A stretch of DNA of 64,000 bases from Lysobacterales bacterium. Lineage in GTDB: Bacteria; Pseudomonadota; Gammaproteobacteria; Xanthomonadales; Ahniellaceae. Location: NCBI GenBank assembly GCA_016721845.1, contig JADKHK010000003.1, positions 372,001 through 436,000 on the forward strand, written 5' to 3'. Below are positions 43,777 through 50,454 of this stretch, piece after piece. The position numbers and the translations under genes were made by a program. The notes beneath the pieces were generated by a model. The model saw only the letters and a list, made by a program, of their open reading frames with translations. It searched no databases and was not told where the DNA came from. Position 1 is the first letter of the stretch. Every line of letters begins with the position of its first letter.

Positions 43777-45852
43777 ATGCGCGATCCCCGCTACGACCTG
43801 TTGTTCGAACCGGTGCAGATCGGCCCGGTTCGGACGAAGAATCGCTTCTTCCAGGTGCCGCATTGCAATGGCATGGGCCACGTCTATCCGCAGACGCTGG
43901 CGCGGATGCGCGGCATCAAGGCCGAGGGCGGCTGGGGCGTTGTTTGCACCGAGGAAGTCGAGATTTCACCGCTCTCCGAGATCGCGCCGCATCACGAGGG
44001 TCGGCTCTGGGACGAACGCGACATTCCCGCGCTGAGGCTGATGACCGATGCCGTGCACGCCCACGGCGCGCTCGCCGGCATCGAATTGATGTTCAACGGC
44101 TACGCCACGCCGAACCGCTACAGCCGCGACATTCCGATCGCACCGTCGCACCTGCCGGTACGCGGCAGCGACCCGATCCAGGCGCGTACCGCGACGAAAC
44201 GCGACATCGCCGACGTGCGGCGCTGGCATCGCAATGCCGCGCTGCGCGCGCGTGATGCCGGTTTCGATCTCGTCTACGTGTACGCCGGCCACGATCTCGG
44301 CATGCCGATGCATTTCCTGTCGCGGCGCACCAACCGGCGCAGCGACCAATATGGCGGCTCGCTGGAGAATCGCGCGCGTCTGCTGCGCGAGCTGATCGAG
44401 GACACCAAGGAGGCGGTCGGCGATCGTTGCGGCGTGGTCGTACGCCTTGCCGTCGACCAGTTGCTCGGCGCCGGTGGGATCACTGCGGAAAGCGAAGGCC
44501 GCGACGTGATCGCGATGCTGGCCGAGTTGCCGGACTTGTGGGACGTGAACATCGCCGACTGGAGCAATGACAGCCAGACCGCGCGTTTTTCCGCGGAAGG
44601 ATTCCAGGAGCGCTACATCGCGCAGGTGAAGTCGCTGACCACGAAACCGGTGGTCGGCGTCGGCCGCTACACCTCGCCGGATGCGATGGTGCGCGTGATC
44701 AAGTCCGGGATCATGGACCTGATCGGTGCCGCTCGCCCCTCGATCGCCGATCCCTTCCTTCCGCGCAAGATCGAGGAAGGCCGCCTCGACGACATTCGCG
44801 AATGCATCGGCTGCAACATCTGCGTCACCGGCGACAATTTCTGCGTACCGATCCGCTGCACCCAGAACCCGACCATGGGCGAGGAATGGCGCCGCGACTG
44901 GCATCCGGAACGCATTGCGGCAAAGCGCAGCGAGCGATCGGTGCTGGTGGTCGGTGCCGGGCCTGCCGGACTGGAGTTGACCCGTGCGCTCGGGCAACGC
45001 GGCTACGAGGTGACCCTGTGCGAGGCCGAGAATGACGTCGGTGGCCGACTGCGCTTCGAATCGAAACTGCCGGGTCTCGCCACCTGGCAGCGCGTGGTCG
45101 ACCATCGCCTGTCGCAGATCACGAAGATGCCGAACGTGCAGGTCTTGCGCGGCCACGCCGTCAGCGCCGACGACGTGCTCGCCTTCGCTGCCTCCGCGAT
45201 CTTCGTCGCCACCGGATCGCGCTGGCGCCGCGACGGTCTCGGCCGCAGCCATCGCGAGCCCTGGATCGATGGCGCGTCCGCGCAGGTGATCCGTCCCGAT
45301 GACGCACTGCGCGGCGCCAAGACCGCGGGTCCGCTGCTGATCTACGACGACGATCACTACCTGCTCGCCGGCGCACTGGCCGAACGCTACGCCCGCGACG
45401 GTGTCGTGGTGCATTACGTGACGCCGGCGACCAAGGTCTCGGAGTGGACCGAACAGACCATGGAGCAGACGCGCGTGCAGTCGCGCCTGATCGAGCTCGG
45501 CGTGCAGATCCACACCGCACGCGAGATCGCGTCCGTCGACCGGACGGGTGATGCACTGCGCGTCGAGATCGCCTGCATCTACAGCGGTCGGCGCGAGGTC
45601 GTTTCGGTACGATCGTTGCTGCCGGTGACGATGCGCGATCCCGATGATGCGCTGTATCAGGCACTGGTCGCGCGCAGCGCCGAGTGGGCCGATGCCGGCG
45701 TGCAGGAGGTGCATTGCCTGGGCGACGCCTTGGCGCCGGGTACCGTGGCCGCGGCGGTCTACGCCGGACACAGGGCCGCGCGCGGCTTCGACGAACCGGA
45801 AGCCGATGCCGACGCAGTGCCGTTCAAGCGCGAGCGCATCGCCCTCGACTGA
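43777..45852 (+). CDS. Trimethylamine-dehydrogenase-family FMN/4Fe-4S/FAD-binding oxidoreductase
   Basis: 691 residues. The N-terminal TIM barrel is of the old-yellow-enzyme type; VPHCNG places a Cys at residue 30, the position that in trimethylamine dehydrogenase carries the covalent FMN. The cluster motif CIGCNICVTGDNFCVPIRC (about residues 347-366) binds 4Fe-4S. Then VLVVGAGPAGLELTRALGQR (about 389) begins an NAD(P)/FAD-type domain that closes the protein. YGGSLENRARLLREL is also typical. Substrates in this family include trimethylamine, dimethylamine and dimethylglycine; it cannot be decided which. A ring-reducing dienoyl-CoA reductase is less likely because of the Cys. It stands alone behind the efflux operon, 107 bases away. 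Confidence 0.85.
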   Translation: MRDPRYDLLFEPVQIGPVRTKNRFFQVPHCNGMGHVYPQTLARMRGIKAEGGWGVVCTEEVEISPLSEIAPHHEGRLWDERDIPALRLMTDAVHAHGALAGIELMFNGYATPNRYSRDIPIAPSHLPVRGSDPIQARTATKRDIADVRRWHRNAALRARDAGFDLVYVYAGHDLGMPMHFLSRRTNRRSDQYGGSLENRARLLRELIEDTKEAVGDRCGVVVRLAVDQLLGAGGITAESEGRDVIAMLAELPDLWDVNIADWSNDSQTARFSAEGFQERYIAQVKSLTTKPVVGVGRYTSPDAMVRVIKSGIMDLIGAARPSIADPFLPRKIEEGRLDDIRECIGCNICVTGDNFCVPIRCTQNPTMGEEWRRDWHPERIAAKRSERSVLVVGAGPAGLELTRALGQRGYEVTLCEAENDVGGRLRFESKLPGLATWQRVVDHRLSQITKMPNVQVLRGHAVSADDVLAFAASAIFVATGSRWRRDGLGRSHREPWIDGASAQVIRPDDALRGAKTAGPLLIYDDDHYLLAGALAERYARDGVVVHYVTPATKVSEWTEQTMEQTRVQSRLIELGVQIHTAREIASVDRTGDALRVEIACIYSGRREVVSVRSLLPVTMRDPDDALYQALVARSAEWADAGVQEVHCLGDALAPGTVAAAVYAGHRAARGFDEPEADADAVPFKRERIALD

Positions 45853-45864
45853 CGGGGCGACGAC

Positions 45865-46248
45865 TCAGGTCGTGTCCCAGCGATTCGCACGCTCGGCGAA
45901 GTCCTTCGAGCCGGCGCGGACGACGCAGAAGCGCTGGCCAGTCGGTGCCTGCATGACGCACCAGGTCTGCACGCGCGTCACGACGCTGGCGCCCAGGGTT
46001 TCGAGCCGCTTCACCTCGGCCTCGATGTCGTCGGTCTCGATGTCGAGATGCACGCGGCTGTCGTGCTCGACCTTCTGCACCTCGACGTGCAGGCGCTCCG
46101 TCGGATCGACCAGGCGCACGTACTTCTCGCCCTCGTCGCCCGGCAGCGCCCGCACCGCCATCCCCAACGCCGCACCCCAGAACGCCGCAGCCTCAGGCAG
46201 GTCGTCGGTGCGGCAATCGATGATGAACCCGGCGAGCTGGCTTGTCAG
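45865..46248 (-). CDS. VOC (glyoxalase-fold) protein with no normal start codon
   Basis: About 127 residues. The fold begins with QLAGFIIDCRTDDLPEAAAF and continues WGAALGMAVRALPG, VHLDIETDDIEAEVKRLETL and GQRFCVVRAG, a complete VOC domain of the glyoxalase-like type. The first standard ATG (46167) would cut off the first strand and helix. Upstream in frame there is only a CTG (46248) and then a C19 run on this strand, and a stop at 46302. The true start seems lost or altered at the homopolymer at 46251-46277. Either an assembly fault or a real indel is possible. Function unknown; convergent with the flavoprotein gene. Confidence 0.6.
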   Translation of the reverse strand: MTSQLAGFIIDCRTDDLPEAAAFWGAALGMAVRALPGDEGEKYVRLVDPTERLHVEVQKVEHDSRVHLDIETDDIEAEVKRLETLGASVVTRVQTWCVMQAPTGQRFCVVRAGSKDFAERANRWDTT

Positions 46249-46976
46249 GAGGGGGGGGGGGGGGGGGGGCGGGGGGGTCGCTTCTTGTACGCAAGATCCT
46301 TAGTGCACAGGCTTTGCACCCAGCGCCCGGCGCGGCGGCGCAGCTGCGGCTTGGGCTCCTGCGCGGGTTCAGCCCCCTCGTCGGGCGTGGGGGGTTGTTC
46401 GCGCCAGTATTGCTGCACGTCGGCGACGGCACCGCCGACGGCCCGGAGCAGCTGGTCGCGATCTTCCTCGTCGAGTTCGGCGAGCTGTTCGGTGGTGTCG
46501 GATTCGAACAGGCCTTCGTCGGCGGAGATGCGGATGATCGGGTCAAGCAGGTCCATCAGTCGCGGGTCGCTGCTCATGCGCGTCTCCCACACCGCGGAGC
46601 GGAGATCGATGCCGAGACTGAAGCCTTCGCACCAGCCGACCGCGGCGAGATCGGCGCTGCCGTCCTCGTCCTCGTATTCGCCGAAGATCGGTTCGTAGGT
46701 CAGGGCTTCGAGTTCCTGAACCACCGAGTTGTAGAGACGCACCAGCAGGCTGAGAATCCGGTTCGCCTGATCGGCATCGTCGAAGCCGGTCTCCTCGTCG
46801 ATCACGTGCGGCAGCCATTCGCTGGCCGGCACGGGTTCGGGGCCGGCGACGATGGCCGACAGCAGGCCGTGCACGCCATCCAGCATCAGTCCGTCGGTTC
46901 CCGGGTGCTCGACCAGATAGTCGTGCAACTCGTCGAGTTCGCTGGCTTCGAGCCCGTAGGGCGTGCTGTTCGACAT
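46245..46976 (-). CDS. UPF0149 (YgfB/YecA) family protein, 3' end doubtful
   Basis: 243 residues from the ATG at 46976. The UPF0149 features are LDELHDYLVEHPGTDGLMLD, GVHGLLSAIVAGPEPVPASEWLP (in parts), and LAAVGWCEGFSLGIDLR. It is a helical cytoplasmic protein of unknown function. The last residues (LAYKKRPPRPPPPPPS) are read through the G-rich homopolymer and do not look like a natural end; the part from about residue 222 on (TKDLAYKK) comes from DNA poorer in GC than the rest. The stop is two bases beyond the homopolymer and overlaps the VOC frame. If the tract were one base longer or two shorter, both frames would fuse. Confidence 0.75.
   Translation of the reverse strand: MSNSTPYGLEASELDELHDYLVEHPGTDGLMLDGVHGLLSAIVAGPEPVPASEWLPHVIDEETGFDDADQANRILSLLVRLYNSVVQELEALTYEPIFGEYEDEDGSADLAAVGWCEGFSLGIDLRSAVWETRMSSDPRLMDLLDPIIRISADEGLFESDTTEQLAELDEEDRDQLLRAVGGAVADVQQYWREQPPTPDEGAEPAQEPKPQLRRRAGRWVQSLCTKDLAYKKRPPRPPPPPPS
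46251..46277. repeat. Homopolymer G19-C-G7
   Basis: Nineteen G (46251-46269), one C, then seven G. No other such run is found in the window. It is at the junction of two same-strand genes and damages both. Poly-G runs are a known artefact of two-colour Illumina sequencing, so a false join is the first explanation; phase-variable tracts are another. Confidence 0.95.
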
Positions 46977-47095
46977 TGCGGCTTCGTGCATTCGGTCACG
47001 CCCGGCGGACGCGTTGCAATGCAGTGTAGCGGTGCCCGCGCCACTTGGATGACGCGCCGAAGCTGCGCACAATCGCGTACCTCCTGGAGACTCCG

Positions 47096-47728
47096 ATGTT
47101 GCTTGGTCTGCCTCGCAAGACGCCTGGTCGAACACTGGGCCTGTCACTGATCGCCGTTACGCTGGCCATGCTGGTGGCGTCCGGCATCCATCCCACCGAC
47201 CGCCTGACCTGGTGGATGGAAGTAATCTGGGTGGTGCTGGGTCTGCCACTGATCCTGCTGCTCTGGCCGCGCTTCCCGCTGACGCGATTGCTCTGCGTGC
47301 TGCTGGTGATCCATGCCGGGATCCTGATACTCGGCGGGCACTACACCTATGCGCAGGTGCCGCTTGGCGACTGGTTCCGCGAGTGGTTCGATCTCGCACG
47401 CAATCACTACGACCGCCTCGGCCATTTCGCGCAGGGTTTCGTGCCGGCGATCCTCGCGCGCGAACTGTTGCTGCGGAAGACCGGACTGAAGCCGGGTGGC
47501 TGGCTGTTCTATCTGTGCGTCAGTTGCGCACTCGCGTTCAGTGCGTTCTTCGAGATGATCGAATGGTGGTCGGCGCTGATCATGGGCGGCGCGGCCGATG
47601 CCTTCCTGGCTACCCAGGGCGACATCTGGGACACGCAGTGGGACATGTTCCTGGCGATGTGCGGCGCAATCCTGTCGCAGTTGTTGTTGTCGCGGCTGCA
47701 TGATCGCGAGCTCGGCCTGTCGCGATGA
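47096..47728 (+). CDS. DUF2238 (YjdF-like) inner-membrane protein
   Basis: 210 residues with about six membrane helices. The signature HYTYAQVPLGDWFREWFDLA, RNHYDRLGHFAQGFVPA and FEMIEWWSALIMGG, then QGDIWDTQWDMFLAMCGA, is that of DUF2238. The many His, Asp and Trp residues in or near helices are conserved in the family; the role is unknown. The ATG at 47096 has a ribosome site (TGGAGA) before it; 17 upstream codons are not conserved in type. The stop overlaps the start of a hydrolase gene (ATGA). Confidence 0.9.
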   Translation: MLLGLPRKTPGRTLGLSLIAVTLAMLVASGIHPTDRLTWWMEVIWVVLGLPLILLLWPRFPLTRLLCVLLVIHAGILILGGHYTYAQVPLGDWFREWFDLARNHYDRLGHFAQGFVPAILARELLLRKTGLKPGGWLFYLCVSCALAFSAFFEMIEWWSALIMGGAADAFLATQGDIWDTQWDMFLAMCGAILSQLLLSRLHDRELGLSR

Positions 47729-48570
47729 CGCCGGAAACCTTGCACGTCCTCGCGCCGGACGGTGCCGCCGCGGAATTGCTCGTGCATCCGTCGGCCAACG
47801 GCGACCTCGTCTACTGGCTGCCGGCCCTCGGCGTGACCGCACGCCATTACGCACGCTTTGCAGAATCCATGGCGGCGGCGGGCATCGGTCTGGCGCGGCA
47901 TGAATGGCGCGGTGCCGGCTCCAGCGATCGGCGTGCGCGGCGCGGTGTCGACTGGCGCTATCGCGACCTGCTGGCCGATGTCGCCGCCGGAATCACTGCG
48001 CTGCGCGTGCGACATCCCGACGCGCGCATCTGGATTGGTGGACACAGTCTCGGCGCGCAGCTCGCCGCACTCGTTCTGGCACGCGATCCCGCGCTCGCCG
48101 GTCTCGTCATCGTGGCCAGCGGCACGCCGTACTGGCGCAGCTTTCCGTGGTGGCAGCAGCCGATCCTGCTGGGCGTGTTCGCCTGGTTCCGCCTGCTCGC
48201 CGATGCCTGCGGCTACTTCCCGGGACGTCGTACCGCCTTCGCCGGCAACGAAGCGCGCTCGGTCATCCACGACTGGATCCGCAGCGGCCTGAGCGGTCGC
48301 TATCGCCACGCCTGGCCGGAAGGCGATCTCGATGCCGACCTGAAGACACTGCGGCATCCGCTGCTCGCGATCCACCTGCGCGACGACCGCTTCGCGCCAC
48401 CGTCGTCCTTCGATGCACTGGTCGCACGGCTGCCGAATGCAAATGTTGAACGCCACCACCTCGTCCCGACGGATTTCGAGTCCGTCGTGGCCAGTCATTT
48501 TTCGTGGATGAAGGATCCGGCGCCGGTGGTGGAGCGAGTGCGTAAATTCATTGCGGCGCCGCCGCGTTGA
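47725..48570 (+). CDS. Alpha/beta hydrolase (serine aminopeptidase S33-like)
   Basis: 281 residues. The nucleophile elbow is GGHSLGAQ (Ser near residue 114), the catalytic Asp may be in HLRDDRFAPPSSFD, and a His lies near SHFSWMKD at the C-terminus. The N-terminus (VYWLPALGVTARHYARFAES, ARHEWRGAGSSDRRARRGVD) is of the lysophospholipase-like branch (DUF in COG4757). No signal peptide, so cytoplasmic. Substrate unknown. Translationally coupled to the DUF2238 membrane protein. Confidence 0.88.
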   Translation: MTPETLHVLAPDGAAAELLVHPSANGDLVYWLPALGVTARHYARFAESMAAAGIGLARHEWRGAGSSDRRARRGVDWRYRDLLADVAAGITALRVRHPDARIWIGGHSLGAQLAALVLARDPALAGLVIVASGTPYWRSFPWWQQPILLGVFAWFRLLADACGYFPGRRTAFAGNEARSVIHDWIRSGLSGRYRHAWPEGDLDADLKTLRHPLLAIHLRDDRFAPPSSFDALVARLPNANVERHHLVPTDFESVVASHFSWMKDPAPVVERVRKFIAAPPR

Positions 48571-48593
48571 CCTGGTTCAGCTTGAACGTGAAG

Positions 48594-48854
48594 CTACCCA
48601 GAGATGCGCCAAAGATTCCACGCACCGAGCCCAATCATTGCCGCAGACACCACCAGTCCCAGAGGAATGAATGATTCGCGAGCGACCTTGGTCGCACCAT
48701 CCAGACCATACTTTCTTACCCAAAGAACCGCCTTGGGACTACTTTCCATGTATGCACGCAATGCTGTTTCACTTCGAAGAAGACGAATATTTCGGACCAC
48801 AAAGTAGAGCCCACCGAGCAAGAGCAGGATGTTGAAAAACAAAGCTTGAGTCAT
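48594..48854 (-). CDS. Small two-helix membrane protein of unknown function
   Basis: 86 residues. Two hydrophobic helices, ALFFNILLLLGGLYFVVRNI and FIPLGLVVSAAMIGLGAWNL, flank a charged cytoplasmic loop (TALRAYMESSPKAVLWVRKY). I do not recognise the family. The DNA is visibly poorer in GC than the neighbouring genes, as is the HigBA pair that follows to the right, so the three may have come in together. Confidence 0.65.
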   Translation of the reverse strand: MTQALFFNILLLLGGLYFVVRNIRLLRSETALRAYMESSPKAVLWVRKYGLDGATKVARESFIPLGLVVSAAMIGLGAWNLWRISG

Positions 48855-48904
48855 GTTGCGATCATCCCGATGATGCCTCCGCTGAGGGAATGCCCGTGTT
48901 CATC

Positions 48905-49198
48905 TCAAGCAGCGACCAGCTTGAGCTTTCCGACGCGTTTCAAGTCCACTTGCTGACGCGCGACCCACAAGTCGTGGGCATCCTGCAAGGCGAGCCAGCT
49001 CTCTGGTGACCGTCCGATCGCCTTGGATAGCCGCAAGGCCATCTCGGGCGTGAGGCGACTACTGCCATTCAGGACACGACTCAAGGTCGACGCGGCGACG
49101 TCGAGTTTCGCCGCCAGCTCGCGTCCACTCACGCCATTGGGTTCGAGATATACGCCGGTGATGAACTCACCCGGGTGCGGAGGATTGTGCATACCCAT
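48905..49198 (-). CDS. higA: HigA-type antitoxin (XRE family)
   Basis: 97 residues. The start MGMHNPPHPGEFITGVYLEP and the helix-turn-helix VSGRELAAKLDVAASTLSRV are the HigA signature; the tail WLALQDAHDLWVARQ is also typical. The ATG at 49198 overlaps the stop of the toxin gene (ATGA); a second ATG at 49192 could serve. As in other HigBA modules the toxin is encoded first. It would bind HigB and repress the module promoter. Confidence 0.93.
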   Translation of the reverse strand: MGMHNPPHPGEFITGVYLEPNGVSGRELAAKLDVAASTLSRVLNGSSRLTPEMALRLSKAIGRSPESWLALQDAHDLWVARQQVDLKRVGKLKLVAA

Positions 49199-49476
49199 CA
49201 GTGATAGTCCTCGTAGTCCAGTACGTACGCGTTCCCGTCCTTGAACTCGAACGTGACACGCCAGTTGCCATTCACGGTGATCGACCAACGTCCCTTCATG
49301 TCGCCCTTGAGCGGATGCAGGCGAAAACCGGAGATGTCCATATCATCAATGGTTCTCGCCGTGTCTAGGGCGGATAGCTGCAACCGCAAGCGCTTGGCAT
49401 GGCCAACTTGCACGCCGACCGTGTCCCCGGTTTCGAACAGCCGGCGCAGACCCTTGTGCCGAAACGACTTGATCAT
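49198..49476 (-). CDS. higB: HigB-type toxin (RelE fold mRNA interferase)
   Basis: 92 residues. The sequence MIKSFRHKGLRRLFETGDTV, FRLHPLKGDMKGRWSITVNG and NWRVTFEFKDGNAYVLDYED is a standard HigB, which cuts mRNA on the ribosome. The Arg and His residues of the active site (RLHPLKG, WRVTFEF) are kept, so it looks intact. The ATG has its short promoter region toward the rhomboid gene. It lies in a patch of lower GC. Confidence 0.94.
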   Translation of the reverse strand: MIKSFRHKGLRRLFETGDTVGVQVGHAKRLRLQLSALDTARTIDDMDISGFRLHPLKGDMKGRWSITVNGNWRVTFEFKDGNAYVLDYEDYH

Positions 49477-49518
49477 GGCGTCAATCTACCATGTTGCGTG
49501 TAGCGCAACACCAGGCGA

Positions 49519-50334
49519 TCAATGCAACCGCTCATCCGATCCGCGCTCGCGGATGGGGAAGACGAGGACGATGCCGCGGCGGGGATCGGTGCGCGGATCA
49601 TCGGGACGGGTGGGGCCTTCCCAGATCGGGCTGATGTGATCGGGGCTCGGCAATTCGGTTTCGGCGCGCAGGCGCTCGGCTTCGCGTTCGAGTTCTTCCT
49701 CGATCTCCCACGAATACTTGCGCCGCGGCGCCGCCGGATCGCGCTTGCGCAGCAGGATGGCTGCAAGCACGCCGCCGACCGCACCACTCAGATGGTATTC
49801 CCAGGATACGCCGGGCTCACGCGGCAGGATGGTCACGAGCATGCCGCCGAAGAAGGCGAAGGCGAGCAGTGCGGCGGCGATCGACGTGCGATCGCGGCGG
49901 ATCAGCCCAGACGCGAAGACGAAGAACATCAGGCCATGCGTCACGCCGCTGGCGCCAATGTGGAACGAACTGCGCCCGATCAGCCAAGTGCCGAGGCCGG
50001 CGACCAGCCAGATCAGCGGCACCGCGATGCGCGCGCTTTGCGGATAGCGATACAGCGTCAACACGCCCAGCACGAACAACCCGAAGCTGTTGCCGAGCAG
50101 GTGTTCGAGCGAGCCGTGCAGCAGTGGCGCAGTGAGCACGCCGATCAGGTGTTCCGGCGCACGCGGATGGATCGAGAAGGCGCGCAAGTCGAGTCCGAAC
50201 TGGTGTTCGGCCCACCAGAGGGCGGCCAGTGCGACGATGAACAGCGCGACCCCGATCAACACGCGATGGAAGCGCTGTGCGTCGCGGCGAAGTTGGGCCG
50301 GGGTTGGCGGCGGCGGGGGAGTCAGATCAATCAC
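49519..50334 (-). CDS. Rhomboid-family intramembrane serine protease
   Basis: 271 residues from the GTG at 50334; a start at 50403 adds 23 residues that lie over a terminator and do not look conserved. Six membrane helices are expected. The active-site Asn is in HGSLEHLLGNSFG, the catalytic Ser in IGASGVTHG and the His in YHLSGAVGG. The C-terminal cytoplasmic tail is charged (EIEEELEREAERLRAE). Rhomboids cut membrane proteins inside the bilayer; the substrate is unknown. The adjoining secreted P-domain/HYR protein has a C-terminal membrane anchor of the kind rhombosortases cut, which makes it a possible but unproven target. Confidence 0.92.
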   Translation of the reverse strand: MIDLTPPPPPTPAQLRRDAQRFHRVLIGVALFIVALAALWWAEHQFGLDLRAFSIHPRAPEHLIGVLTAPLLHGSLEHLLGNSFGLFVLGVLTLYRYPQSARIAVPLIWLVAGLGTWLIGRSSFHIGASGVTHGLMFFVFASGLIRRDRTSIAAALLAFAFFGGMLVTILPREPGVSWEYHLSGAVGGVLAAILLRKRDPAAPRRKYSWEIEEELEREAERLRAETELPSPDHISPIWEGPTRPDDPRTDPRRGIVLVFPIRERGSDERLH

Positions 50335-50404
50335 TGCGACAGGGTGGGGGCGGTCGCAGTCGCTGCAAGGGGTGCCTACCGAAGCCTTCGCTCGGCCGCA
50401 CATG

Positions 50405-50438
50405 AAAAAGGCTGCCGCATCGCTGCGGCAGCCTTCTT
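50405..50438 (-). terminator. Rho-independent terminator after the P-domain/HYR gene
   Basis: The stem GGCTGCCGC/GCGGCAGCC with a 6-base loop, extended by A-T pairs, is followed on the minus strand by TTTTT. It lies 17 bases after the stop of the P-domain/HYR gene. On the plus strand it ends in TTCTT, so it may work weakly in both directions. Confidence 0.9.
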
Positions 50439-50454
50439 CAAACAGACGTGCAGG

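Noticed and set aside
46251..46277. Established phase-variation switch
   Set aside because: A single G19 run without variation data, in DNA where other genes have no such tracts, cannot be called a switch; an artefact is more likely. It is kept as a finding but not as a function.
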